A stretch of 62,446 nucleotides of DNA from Deltaproteobacteria bacterium (GTDB taxonomy: Bacteria > Bdellovibrionota > UBA1018 > UBA923). The stretch is taken from contig JACPKS010000054.1 of assembly GCA_016186905.1 (NCBI GenBank), forward strand, positions 1 to 62,446, written 5' to 3'. The notes beneath the pieces were generated by a model that worked only from the letters and a program-made list of their open reading frames with translations, was not told the origin of the DNA and did no database searches. This document shows, one piece after another, positions 52,335 through 60,957 of this stretch. Made by a program: the position numbers and the translations under genes. Numbering within the stretch: the first letter of the stretch is position 1; each line of letters begins with the position of its first letter.

Positions 52335-53153
52335 TCAAACGGCGTCGCGCAGCTTCGGAGCAAGGACGAAAACGTTCGCGCCTTGCGCGGCCATTGGCGC
52401 GCCGGCGTCGGAGGAAAAAAGATCCGGCTGCCGGTACAGGCCTTCGAGCTCGAGCAGCGCCTTTTTGAGACTGAGTTGCCAGCAGCCCTTTCCGTGCTCA
52501 AGGCTTGCTTCGGATTTTCCCATAAAACCGCCGATCGCTCCGCTTTTGAGCACGATGCGATGGCAGGGGATGAAAATCGGAAACGGATTTGAACGCATCG
52601 CGCCGCCGACAGCGCGGCTGGCGGCCGAAGCCGCGCCGTGCGGCCGCATCTTGGCGGAGAGCCACGAATACGAGCGCGTCTCTCCCTGAGGAATGCCGCA
52701 TGCTTCGAGGTAAACTTTGAGCTGAAAAGGCGTAAGCCCCGAGAAGTGCGCTGATGCGGATTCAAAAACGTTCGGGAGCGGAACTCCCTGCAGACAAAAG
52801 CCGCACAGCATCGACATGACGTCGCGCTTGGTTTTTCCAAGAAAGGTCAGTTTCGCGAATCGCTTTGCCGAGAGCGCCGCGGCCAGCTCGTCAAGCAGTT
52901 CGGTATCAGAGGGGACGGGTGGAATAACGCGCACAATCTCGCAGCCTTCGCCGGTTTCGAAACCGAACAGTACCGCTCCACGGAATTTTTGTGCTCGGCC
53001 GTCACGGCCTCGCACCCTCCGGGCTGGCGCGAAAATTTCAGCATCCTGCTGAAATTGTTGTGCTCGGCCATCACGGCCTTGCACGTACATGTGGTAGAAC
53101 TCGATGGAACGGACGTGGTCCGGGAAGGACGTATGGGAACCGGTCTTTGGCAT
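52335..53153 (-). CDS. ogt: Methylated-DNA-protein cysteine methyltransferase
   Basis: The enzyme removes O6-methylguanine damage by transferring the alkyl group to its own cysteine. The 272-residue protein has FIPCHRIVLKSGAIGGFMG with the acceptor Cys, and the helix-turn-helix TPFQLKVYLEACGIPQGETR. Ogt is usually near 170-180 residues; here the N-terminal region contains an insertion of about 40 residues with a duplicated GRDGRAQ(Q/K)F, coded by REP-like palindromes. A C-terminal tail of about 35 residues is also extra. The start is ATG 53153, divergent from queG by 20 bp. Confidence 0.88.
   Translation of the reverse strand: MPKTGSHTSFPDHVRSIEFYHMYVQGRDGRAQQFQQDAEIFAPARRVRGRDGRAQKFRGAVLFGFETGEGCEIVRVIPPVPSDTELLDELAAALSAKRFAKLTFLGKTKRDVMSMLCGFCLQGVPLPNVFESASAHFSGLTPFQLKVYLEACGIPQGETRSYSWLSAKMRPHGAASAASRAVGGAMRSNPFPIFIPCHRIVLKSGAIGGFMGKSEASLEHGKGCWQLSLKKALLELEGLYRQPDLFSSDAGAPMAAQGANVFVLAPKLRDAV
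52991..53084. repeat. REP-like palindrome cluster inside ogt
   Basis: Two 25-bp near-identical imperfect palindromes (52991-53015 and 53060-53084; ends GTGC/GCAC, core GGCC...GGCC) lie in direct orientation. Between them a perfect 10-bp hairpin with a 3-nt loop runs 53034-53056. The whole is read in frame as the duplicated segment of Ogt. Confidence 0.8.
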
Positions 53154-53173
53154 CGCGGCCACTGTACAAGAAG

Positions 53174-54190
53174 ATGACTGGACTGAAAAGAAAACTCGGC
53201 GATGAGGCCATGGCTCTTGGGTTCGAGCTTTTTGGTATCGCTTCGGCCAACGACCCCGAACTTGCGGCTGCCATTGGCCATTACGACGCGTGGCTGGCCG
53301 ACGGAAACGCCGCCACGATGGAGTACCTGGCGCGCCACCGAAACCTGAAGGCCAATCCCGCGGCTCTGCTTCCGGGCTTTCGTTCGGTCGTGTGCGTGGC
53401 GCTCTGTTACGGCGCGCGCGACGAGGGCGTCGATTCGGCAAAAGCAAAGGTTTCTCTGTACACGCGTGGGCGCGACTATCACGACGTCATGCTGGAAAAA
53501 CTTGAAACCCTTGGAACGTGGCTTGAGCGCGAGTGCGGCGCGCGCTCGCGGCCCTTCGTGGATTCTTCGCCCGTGCTCGACCGTTTTTGGGCTTCGCGCG
53601 CAGGACTTGGCTGGGTCGGAAAAAACACGTGCCTCATCAATCGACAGGCCGGCTCGTATCTTTTTTTAGGCGGGCTTTTGACGACCGCGGATCTGGCCGC
53701 GGACGCGCCGTATACCGACCACTGCGGCCGGTGCCGCAAGTGCATCGAGGCGTGCCCAACCGGGGCGATTCGCGAGCCCAACGCCGCATGGCCTGCGGCG
53801 CAAAATAGCGCGTCGGGCGGGCGTCACTTCATTGAAAGTCCGAGGTGCATCGCCTATCACACGATCGAAAACCGCGGCGCGATTCCCGAAGCAGTGAGCG
53901 CCAAGATGGGGACATGGATCGCGGGTTGCGACATCTGCCAGCAAGTATGTCCGTGGAACGATCCGATACACGAAGGCAAGACCTTTGCCCGCGACAATCC
54001 CGCGTATGGGGCAAGCCTCGTGGAACTTGCACGCTGGTCGCGCGGGGATTTTCAGACGCGACTGCGCGGCATCGCGATGAGCCGCATGAAGTATGAGGGA
54101 TTTGCAAGAAACGTCGCGATCGGGCTCGAAAACAGCAAATCGATTGGTTACCCTTCGAAAAAAATCCCGAAGAGCTCGACCGTATCGTAG
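53174..54190 (+). CDS. queG: Epoxyqueuosine reductase
   Basis: QueG performs the last step of queuosine synthesis in tRNA, using cobalamin and two 4Fe-4S clusters. The 338-residue protein has CGRCRKCIEACPTGAI and CDICQQVCPWND as cluster ligands, and VGKNTCLINRQAGSYLFLGG as the conserved cobalamin-domain segment. ATG 53174 begins the family N-terminus; the upstream frame is a shadow of ogt. Its end overlaps the convergent gene by 43 bp. Confidence 0.93.
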   Translation: MTGLKRKLGDEAMALGFELFGIASANDPELAAAIGHYDAWLADGNAATMEYLARHRNLKANPAALLPGFRSVVCVALCYGARDEGVDSAKAKVSLYTRGRDYHDVMLEKLETLGTWLERECGARSRPFVDSSPVLDRFWASRAGLGWVGKNTCLINRQAGSYLFLGGLLTTADLAADAPYTDHCGRCRKCIEACPTGAIREPNAAWPAAQNSASGGRHFIESPRCIAYHTIENRGAIPEAVSAKMGTWIAGCDICQQVCPWNDPIHEGKTFARDNPAYGASLVELARWSRGDFQTRLRGIAMSRMKYEGFARNVAIGLENSKSIGYPSKKIPKSSTVS

Positions 54191-55317
54191 CCTTCGTTGT
54201 CGATGAGGAATTTCAGCCGGTGCTGGCCACTCAGGTTTGAAAGAACGTGGTGCAACTCCGGCTCCCGCAACAAGAGATGGGCTTTTCGCGATTCGGACGG
54301 GATAAGGTGCCTGCCGAAAAAATCCTCTTGAACCGGCTTTTCGTCGAGCAGCACCTGCAGCCGAATGAGCTTGGGCAATTCGCCGGGGTTCTTCGGTTTC
54401 GCCCCCGCCACGAGGTAGACGTTGCGGCACTTCACGTTGACCGCGAGATGGAATTCGCCGAGATAGGGCTGCACCATTGAAACCGTGGGGTAAATGCTTT
54501 CGTCGCCCGTAACCCATTTTCCTTCGAGCCACGGCACTCCCATGGCGCCATTGCCTTTGGAAATGTTCTTGAAAATGATTTCTTCGCCTTCCTGCGACGG
54601 CCGTTGCGGATTTCCGATTTTCCAAGGCTGCTTCATTCCGAAGAAAACCTCCGTGCCGCTTGGATCAGGTTCGTACAGCGGTTTCAACAGCGGCGGGCAG
54701 GCCAGTCCCGGGCTCAAGTTGCGAAGGTGCTTCTGGATCTCGCGCTCGAACTCAAGGTAGCCGCCCTCTTCGTCGAGATCCATCACGATCTCGCCTTTGG
54801 AGTTGATGAGCAAGCGCCTCGGCCAAGCCATGTTGTCGAGGCTCTTCCAGATCGCGAAATCGCCGTCCGAAATGACGGGATAATGGATGCCAAGCATTTC
54901 AACCGCGTCGGAGAGCGCTTTCTTGTCTTTGCCGAAAGAGAAAAATGGCGCATGCACGCCGATCGTGACGAGACCGGCGGGGCTGTAGCGTTCATGCCAT
55001 TCCTTGACGTAGACGAGACTTCGGATCGAATGCAGCAGCGTGAAGTCCCAAACGTCGAGAAGCACGACCTTGTTGCGCATCTGTTCGGAGATGTAGAAGA
55101 GGTAAGCGGCGCCCTCTTCGTTGAGATACGCCGTGACGAGCGGTTCCGAGTTGATCCACGCGTCGGTCGCCAACGCGCGCGCCTCAAACATCGTGTCGTC
55201 GGGAGTCTTGATGAAGTCGTCGCCGAGAAGCGAGCTCGAAAATTTAAATTTCGATTTTTGTGCCGTGTCGTGCTCGCGGAGAAACTCCATGAGATTCCGC
55301 TTAACCTTGAGCGACAT
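54148..55317 (-). CDS. Thioredoxin-fold (DipZ/TlpA-like) protein without the CxxC site
   Basis: The 389-residue protein has a thioredoxin-like domain at about 75-200. There VVLLDVWDFTLLHSIRSL stands where homologues have a DFWTYxCxxC motif, so both redox cysteines are absent. VTIGVHAPFFSFGKDKK and WPRRLLINSKGEIV match the DipZ C-terminal family closely. A C-terminal domain (about 220-389) resembles the beta-sandwich that follows in that family. No signal peptide is seen. It overlaps the upstream MFS gene by 17 bp. The role is probably binding rather than redox chemistry. Confidence 0.75.
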   Translation of the reverse strand: MSLKVKRNLMEFLREHDTAQKSKFKFSSSLLGDDFIKTPDDTMFEARALATDAWINSEPLVTAYLNEEGAAYLFYISEQMRNKVVLLDVWDFTLLHSIRSLVYVKEWHERYSPAGLVTIGVHAPFFSFGKDKKALSDAVEMLGIHYPVISDGDFAIWKSLDNMAWPRRLLINSKGEIVMDLDEEGGYLEFEREIQKHLRNLSPGLACPPLLKPLYEPDPSGTEVFFGMKQPWKIGNPQRPSQEGEEIIFKNISKGNGAMGVPWLEGKWVTGDESIYPTVSMVQPYLGEFHLAVNVKCRNVYLVAGAKPKNPGELPKLIRLQVLLDEKPVQEDFFGRHLIPSESRKAHLLLREPELHHVLSNLSGQHRLKFLIDNEGYDTVELFGIFFEG

Positions 55318-56812
55318 TACGTCTTTCCTTCACAAAGCTCGTGAATATGCCGATCGAACAGATGAGTCCGAGCGCCAGGAACGTCTGCCGAAGCGAGGTC
55401 ACGAAATTCTGCGACGGTCCGGACAGCGGCCCCCACTTCACCGTCTCGACGTTGTAGTAATGCATGAGAATGTTTGTGCTGAGCGCCGCGCCCGTCACGA
55501 GGCCGAAATTCCGCACTGTCGCGAGAAGCGCTGAGGCGACGCCGAGCTGTTCCCGCGTGACCGCGCCCATGATCGCGTTGTTGTTGGGCGATTGAAACAG
55601 CCCGACTCCAAGTCCTACGAGCACGAGATAGAGGCAGACCGTATTCGGATTGGCCGACGTGAGGCCGTTAACCCTGAGAGAGAGCAGCGCCATCGTCAGG
55701 CAGATGATCAGCATTCCGGTCATGCTGAGCAGGCGCGAACCGTAGTGGTCGGAAAGCCTCCCTGAGATCGGCGCGACAAAGAAAATCGTGAGCGGGATGA
55801 GCGTCATGAAAAGGCCGACCTGGTGCGGCGGAAGCCCTCGGATGTTCTGAAAATAAAACGGCATCAGAAGCGCTACTCCGCTGATCGCGATGAAATTGAA
55901 CACGCCGCTGATGTTGGACGCGAGAAAAGACTTCGAACGAAAAAGCGTCAGGTCGAGGATCGGATCCTTCACGCCCCACTCCCAGATCAGAAAGAGCACG
56001 AGCAGGCCCACCGATCCGAAGGTGATCAGGCGCCGAAGCGGTTCTGCGAGCCCAAACGTGTTGTCGCGGTCGATCGCCATGCTGTATCCGAACTGGATGA
56101 ACATCCAGAAAAGAGCGCCCAGCCAATCGAAGTAGCGCAAGCGGTTCATGGTGAGCTGCAGTCGCACCGTAAATGGAAGCGTGCGCTCGCGATCAAAAGC
56201 CTGCTTCGGCGTCATGCGTTCGGCATGGAAGCCTTTCATTTCGGGAAAGGTCATGCTGATCGACGCGGGCACGTGCTTATAGACGAGGTAGGTTCCCAGG
56301 ATTCCGAAGGGCAGGTTGACGAAGAAGATGCTCGGCCAACTCAAGAAGCGCACGAGCATTCCGCCGAGGACCGGGCCTGTGACCAGGCCCGCCGAGACGA
56401 TCATCGCGAGTGTTCCCAACGCCTTGCCGCGCTCGGTCGGTGGAAACGCGGCCGTGATCAGGGCGGGTCCGTTGGCCATGAGCATCGCGGCACCCAAGCC
56501 CTGAAGACCGCGAAAGAAAATGAGTTGTTCGACGGTCGTCGACATTCCGCAGAGCACGCTGCCGACCGTGAAAATGACGTAGCCAGAGTTGAAGACGAGC
56601 TTGCGGCCGACGACATCGGCGAGTTTTCCGAAAAACAGCAGCAATCCCGTGATGCTGAAGAGATACGAGATGACGACCCAGCGTGAAGCGGAAAGCCCCG
56701 TATGCAGAGAAGCCGTAATGCTTGGCAGGGCGACATTGACGATGCTGGAATCCAGCGTGGCCATGAAGGTACCGCAGCCGACGGCGGACAGTATGACCCA
56801 CTTTTCTTGCAT
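55301..56812 (-). CDS. DHA2-family MFS transporter (14 TM, EmrB/QacA-like)
   Basis: The 503-residue protein has about 14 membrane segments and the DHA2 signatures: LDSSIVNVALPSI in TM1, GKLADVVGRKLVF (motif A) and SAGLVTGPVLGGMLV (motif C). Proton-driven drug or metabolite export across the inner membrane is expected. It is divergent from the transketolase genes with a pair of 12-bp direct repeats in between. The next gene downstream overlaps it, which suggests a two-gene operon. Confidence 0.9.
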   Translation of the reverse strand: MQEKWVILSAVGCGTFMATLDSSIVNVALPSITASLHTGLSASRWVVISYLFSITGLLLFFGKLADVVGRKLVFNSGYVIFTVGSVLCGMSTTVEQLIFFRGLQGLGAAMLMANGPALITAAFPPTERGKALGTLAMIVSAGLVTGPVLGGMLVRFLSWPSIFFVNLPFGILGTYLVYKHVPASISMTFPEMKGFHAERMTPKQAFDRERTLPFTVRLQLTMNRLRYFDWLGALFWMFIQFGYSMAIDRDNTFGLAEPLRRLITFGSVGLLVLFLIWEWGVKDPILDLTLFRSKSFLASNISGVFNFIAISGVALLMPFYFQNIRGLPPHQVGLFMTLIPLTIFFVAPISGRLSDHYGSRLLSMTGMLIICLTMALLSLRVNGLTSANPNTVCLYLVLVGLGVGLFQSPNNNAIMGAVTREQLGVASALLATVRNFGLVTGAALSTNILMHYYNVETVKWGPLSGPSQNFVTSLRQTFLALGLICSIGIFTSFVKERRNVAQG

Positions 56813-56842
56813 GATGAGTCTGATTTTCGCGGTCGTTGGTGC

Positions 56843-56904
56843 GAATTGTCAATAACACTGCTTCGTTAGGACGCAACGTGAACTAGGCAGTGGAATTGTC
56901 AATA
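56843..56904. promoter_or_regulatory. Paired 12-bp direct repeats in a divergent promoter region
   Basis: GAATTGTCAATA occurs at 56843-56854 and 56893-56904, 50 bp apart. The core ATTGTCAAT is a palindrome around one base. One copy lies about 30 bp before the MFS start and the other 28 bp before the transketolase start. CACTGC and GCAGTG flank them internally. The layout suggests operators for one regulator. Confidence 0.55.
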
Positions 56905-56931
56905 CTCACGCGCTCCGCTATGCTCACATGC

Positions 56932-57750
56932 ATGGAAGAGCTTCGGCTTCAGGCGCGGAAACTGAGAATTTCGATGATCGAGATGCTGGTCGAGGCCAAG
57001 TCCGGGCATCCGGGCGGAAGCCTCTCGTGCACCGAGATCGTCACCGCGCTGTATTTCAGCGAGATGAGGCACGATCCGAAGAATCCGAAAAAAGAAGATC
57101 GCGACCGTTTCGTGATCTCGAAGGGCCACGGCGTTCCGGCGGTGTATGCGGCGATGGCGCACGCGGGATATTTTTCGACAAGCGAATTGATGACGCTTCG
57201 AAAAACCGGCGCCAGGCTTCAGGGCCATCCTGATCACGTTCGCCTGCCGGGCATCGAAGCTTCCACGGGTTCGCTTGGGCAAGGCTTGTCGGTCGCGCTC
57301 GGGATGGCGCTTGCGTCGCGGTTAGCGTCCAAGCCATGGCACACGTATTGTCTTCTCGGCGACGGCGAATGTCAGGAGGGGCAGGTTTGGGAAGCGGCGA
57401 TGGCGGCTCCGAAGTTCAAGCTCGGCGGCTCGCTTACCGCGATTCTCGATTACAACAAGGGACAGATCGACGGACACGTCGATGAGGTCATGCCGATCGA
57501 ACCCATCGCCGACAAATGGCGCGCGTTCAATTGGGACGTATCGGTCATCGACGGGCATCGTTTTGAGGAAATCATCCCGGCGCTGCGCGCCTCGCGTGGA
57601 GCGAAGGGGCGACCGCACATGATCATCGCGAACACGGTCAAGGGGAAGGGCGTGTCGTTCATGGAACACAACGCCAGCTGGCACGGAGCCGCTCCAAACA
57701 AGGAACAAGCCGGGAAGGCGCTCGCCGAGATCAAAGCGGGGCTCGTATGA
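56932..57750 (+). CDS. Transketolase, N-terminal (TPP-binding) subunit
   Basis: The 272-residue subunit holds the pyrophosphate and Mg site of transketolase: KSGHPGGSLSCTE, SKGHGVPAVYAA, GSLGQGLSVALGMALA, and GDGECQEGQVWEAAM through YNKGQIDG. ATG 56932 is chosen; in-frame ATG 56920 and GTG 56890 lie inside the promoter repeats. It overlaps the C-terminal subunit gene by 4 nt. Together they exchange two-carbon units in the pentose phosphate pathway. Confidence 0.93.
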   Translation: MEELRLQARKLRISMIEMLVEAKSGHPGGSLSCTEIVTALYFSEMRHDPKNPKKEDRDRFVISKGHGVPAVYAAMAHAGYFSTSELMTLRKTGARLQGHPDHVRLPGIEASTGSLGQGLSVALGMALASRLASKPWHTYCLLGDGECQEGQVWEAAMAAPKFKLGGSLTAILDYNKGQIDGHVDEVMPIEPIADKWRAFNWDVSVIDGHRFEEIIPALRASRGAKGRPHMIIANTVKGKGVSFMEHNASWHGAAPNKEQAGKALAEIKAGLV

Positions 57751-58691
57751 GCGAGTTGAAACCCAAGGCGACGCGCCAAGCCTTCGGCGAAACGCTTGCC
57801 GAGCTGGGCGCTACGCATCCGAAGATCGTGGTGCTTGAAGCCGATCTTTCCAAATCCACGAAGTCAGAATTCTTCGCGAAGAAATTTCCGGAACGATTTT
57901 TTCAGATGGGGATCGCCGAAGCCAACATGATCGGTGCCGGCGCCGGCCTCGCGCTCTCGGGGTTCACGTCGTTTATTTGCAGCTTCGGATGCTTTGTCTC
58001 TGGCCGCTACGATCAGATCCGCATGAGCATCGCGTACGCCGACGCCAACGTCCGCATCGTCGGCACGCACGCGGGCATCGGAATCGGCGACGACGGACAC
58101 AGCCAGATGGCGCTCGAAGACCTGGGCCTGATGCGCGGGCTTCCGGGCATGACGGTGCTTCAGCCGTGCGACGAGCTCGAAACGCGGGAGATGGTGAAGT
58201 TCCTCGCGGACCATCAGGGTCCGGCGTATTTGCGGCTGACGCGCCAGAATCTCGCGCCGGTTCACGGGGCCGGCTACGAGTGGCGTTTCGGGAAGCTGGA
58301 TATCCTGAAGCGCGGCAGCGGTCTCGCGCTCATCGCGACGGGAGCGACGGTTCAGGAGTGCTTGGGCGCCGCCGCGAAGCTTAAAGAACGGGGCCTGGAC
58401 GTCACGGCCGTCAACGCCAACACGATCAAGCCGTTCGACGAGAACGGCTTGGCCGATCTCGCGAAAACACATTCGCGGATGATTACGGTCGAAGACCATT
58501 ATACGACCGGCGGCTTGGGCTCGGCGGTCGCTGAAGTTCTCGCGGAGCGCGGAATGGGCGCGTCAGTCGCGCTCAAGCGTCTTGGCATTCGCGAAGCGTT
58601 CGGTGAGTCCGGCGAGCCCGCCGAGCTTTACTGGAAATTCGGCATCTCAGCGGCGAAAATCGCCGAAGCGGCGAGTGGTTTCTTGAGCTGA
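57747..58691 (+). CDS. Transketolase, C-terminal subunit
   Basis: The 314-residue subunit supplies the pyrimidine-binding half: VVLEADLSKSTK, FFQMGIAEANMIGAGAGLAL (with the catalytic Glu), THAGIGIGDDGHSQMALEDL and LRLTRQNLAPV, then the C-terminal domain with MITVEDHYTTGGLGSAVAE. The split form is common in bacteria and archaea. It is coupled to the N-terminal subunit by ATGA. Confidence 0.93.
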   Translation: MSELKPKATRQAFGETLAELGATHPKIVVLEADLSKSTKSEFFAKKFPERFFQMGIAEANMIGAGAGLALSGFTSFICSFGCFVSGRYDQIRMSIAYADANVRIVGTHAGIGIGDDGHSQMALEDLGLMRGLPGMTVLQPCDELETREMVKFLADHQGPAYLRLTRQNLAPVHGAGYEWRFGKLDILKRGSGLALIATGATVQECLGAAAKLKERGLDVTAVNANTIKPFDENGLADLAKTHSRMITVEDHYTTGGLGSAVAEVLAERGMGASVALKRLGIREAFGESGEPAELYWKFGISAAKIAEAASGFLS

Positions 58692-58719
58692 GCATCGTTG
58701 GGCAAACAGGTGGAGGAAA

Positions 58720-58740
58720 GCGCCGCGCGACATGCGGCGC
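58720..58740. repeat. GC-rich hairpin between the transketolase and MDR genes
   Basis: GCGCCGC (58720-58726) and GCGGCGC (58734-58740) pair perfectly with a 7-nt loop, 11 bp before the MDR start codon. Its sequence is close to the hairpin at 51068-51088. It could attenuate, terminate or limit translation of the MDR gene. Confidence 0.55.
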
Positions 58741-58751
58741 GGAAAAAACAG

Positions 58752-59780
58752 ATGCGCGCGGCAGTTATCAAACAACACGGCCCGCCGGAGAGCATCGCGA
58801 TCGAATATCGCGAGATTCCGGTTCCATCCGAAAATCAGGTTCTCGTACGCGTGCGCGCGTGCGGCTTGAATCACCTCGACGTGTGGGTGCGGCGCGGGGT
58901 TCCGGGGCATCGCTTTCCTTTGCCGATCGTTCCGGGAAGCGACATTACCGGCGTGGTCGAGCGTGCGGGCGCGGGCGTGACGAATGTTACCGCTGGCGCG
59001 CGGGTAATCGTTGATCCCGGCGTCAATTGCGGCGAGTGCGAGCGTTGTCTTGCGGGTGAAGAAAATCTTTGCGTGAAATTCGGTCTCCTCGGCGAAAGCG
59101 CGGATGGCGGTTGCCAGGAATATTTCGCGGCGGATGCGCGGCAGGTTCACGCGCTGCCCGATCGGCTCACGTTTGAGCAGGGCGCTTGCATTCCGATCGC
59201 CTGCGTCACGGCCTGGCACATGCTCGTCGAGAAAGCGCGCATCCAGGCTGGCGAGACGATTCTGATTCACGCCGCGGGAAGCGGCGTGAGCATCGCTTGC
59301 CTGCAAATCGCCAAGATGCACGGGCTTCAGATTTACGTCACGTCGACGTCGGACGAGAAGCTTCAGCGCGCGAAGACTCTCGGGGCACACCGGTTCTTCA
59401 ACACGTCGAAGGAGTCGTTTTACGAGAGCGTGCGCAACCATACCGGCAAGCGGGGCGTCGACGTCGTCGTCGATCATGTCGGCGAGCCTACGTTCATGGA
59501 TAGCGTAAAGAGTCTTCGCCGCGGCGGCAGGCTCGTGAGTTGCGGCGCGACTGCCGGCTCGAACGTTGTGCTCGATTGGAAGCATGTGTTTTTCAAGAAT
59601 CTCGCGTTGTACGGCTCAAGCTACGGCACGCGACGCGATTTCACGGCGGTGCTCGACGCGTTCGCGCGCGGCGATCTTTTTCCAGTGCTCGACTCGACGG
59701 TTCCGCTCGAAGGGCTGGCGCGCGCGCACGCCGCTCTCGAATCGCGCAAGGCGTTCGGGAAGATCGTCGTGAGCCTGTAG
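58752..59780 (+). CDS. Zinc-binding MDR-family alcohol dehydrogenase/quinone reductase-like
   Basis: The 342-residue protein begins MRAAVIKQHGPPESI, then LNHLDVWVRRG. The structural-zinc cysteines lie in NCGECERCLAGEENLC, and the nucleotide-binding segment is LIHAAGSGVSIACLQIAK. The presence of four structural cysteines separates it from plain quinone reductases. The substrate is not predictable. ATG 58752 is chosen; the TTG at 58698 would place the GC hairpin in the coding region. Confidence 0.87.
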   Translation: MRAAVIKQHGPPESIAIEYREIPVPSENQVLVRVRACGLNHLDVWVRRGVPGHRFPLPIVPGSDITGVVERAGAGVTNVTAGARVIVDPGVNCGECERCLAGEENLCVKFGLLGESADGGCQEYFAADARQVHALPDRLTFEQGACIPIACVTAWHMLVEKARIQAGETILIHAAGSGVSIACLQIAKMHGLQIYVTSTSDEKLQRAKTLGAHRFFNTSKESFYESVRNHTGKRGVDVVVDHVGEPTFMDSVKSLRRGGRLVSCGATAGSNVVLDWKHVFFKNLALYGSSYGTRRDFTAVLDAFARGDLFPVLDSTVPLEGLARAHAALESRKAFGKIVVSL

Positions 59781-59793
59781 CCCGCGGCGGCGT

Positions 59794-60957
59794 TCAAAGG
59801 TAATTTTGCAGTTCCATGAATCCCACGGCCGAGAGCGCTTCACCTTTGCGAGAGCCGCGGCCGGCGATGGGACCGGCCCATCGCGTTCCGAAGAAAGGCC
59901 AAAACGACGAGTGAAGCGCGCCGATTTCGTGGTTCTCAAGGAACGGTTTCAATTCGACTTCAAGGCCGAGCGACTCGACGTGGATCGTCCGTCGCATCGG
60001 ATAGCGGGCGCGCGAGCGTGGGCTCTTCCAGTACTTTGTCGTTTCGAGCCGGAATTCGGATGAGATGAGATGCGAAGCGTTTCCCCCTCGATCGACGAAA
60101 ATTCCGGAAGAAAGGCGATCAGGCTTCAAGGTTTCGTCGTGTATGAGGTTCAGCATCAGCTCCTCGCCGGTCTCGAGCTGGATGAGAAAACGGTCGGTCG
60201 GAAAGATCGAGCGTGCGTGCGTCGATTTTTCGTGTTCAAGCCAGGTCGTGCCGGTGACGTCGTGCAGGCGCCCGTCGAGCAGAATCGTTCCGCGAGTCTG
60301 CATGAGCGAGTAGCCGCATGCGTATTCGGCGTCGTCGCCCCCCGGCCCCTGCTGGAGATACCCGTTCTGGCCGTAATAAACGAGGGGCTTCGAAGGCGTG
60401 AGATGCAGGCTGATCGTCTGTCCGCTTCCCGACGCGAAGATCGAGATCGTTCCGGTGGGATTACGTTTGGCGTACCAGCCTCCGGTTTCGAGATGAAAGC
60501 GGTCTTCGGCCGCGTAACCCGCGAGGGCCTGTGGAAGGGCAAGGACCCCACCCTTATTCCAGCAGCGAAACGTCTTTCGCGACTCGGCGTTCATATGGTC
60601 CGAGAGCGCGAGCTCGGCCGCGACGAGCCTTGGCGCGAGCCAACAGGCGCGCACGGGGCCGATGCGGTCAAGCTGCGTGTTCCGCTGAAGAAATGAAAGT
60701 TGATAACCGAACGCCCGATTCGAGGCCGTATGAAGATGGCCGAGAAATTTCCAGCGCTGAGTCTGTTTGTCGGTCCACGAAATCAGGGCGCTCTCGGGTT
60801 TTCGAAAGAGCTCGATATCGGGGCCGTGCGGGTGCGCGGGAGTAAGAAGAGGGCGATCCTTCCATCGAATGAGCTCGCGCACCTCGCGGAAATTCCGTTG
60901 CAGGCGGGTCAGCCCGTTCGTTAGTCTGTTGCTCACGTTATGCTTCTTTTTGGACAT
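59794..60957 (-). CDS. CrtC/AttH lipocalin-like protein
   Basis: The 387-residue protein shows the AttH/CrtC beta-barrel pattern: NRAFGYQLSFLQRN, LALSDH, a YYGQNG and YACGYSLMQTRG region, TGTTWLEHE, LIQLETGEELMLNLI, and WKSPRSRARYPM. Some members hydrate carotenoids (CrtC) while others have unknown roles. The WxDxE motif is altered to WLEHE here. There is no signal peptide. The start at 60957 overlaps the divergent gene by 18 bp; GTG 60936 would avoid this. Confidence 0.72.
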   Translation of the reverse strand: MSKKKHNVSNRLTNGLTRLQRNFREVRELIRWKDRPLLTPAHPHGPDIELFRKPESALISWTDKQTQRWKFLGHLHTASNRAFGYQLSFLQRNTQLDRIGPVRACWLAPRLVAAELALSDHMNAESRKTFRCWNKGGVLALPQALAGYAAEDRFHLETGGWYAKRNPTGTISIFASGSGQTISLHLTPSKPLVYYGQNGYLQQGPGGDDAEYACGYSLMQTRGTILLDGRLHDVTGTTWLEHEKSTHARSIFPTDRFLIQLETGEELMLNLIHDETLKPDRLSSGIFVDRGGNASHLISSEFRLETTKYWKSPRSRARYPMRRTIHVESLGLEVELKPFLENHEIGALHSSFWPFFGTRWAGPIAGRGSRKGEALSAVGFMELQNYL

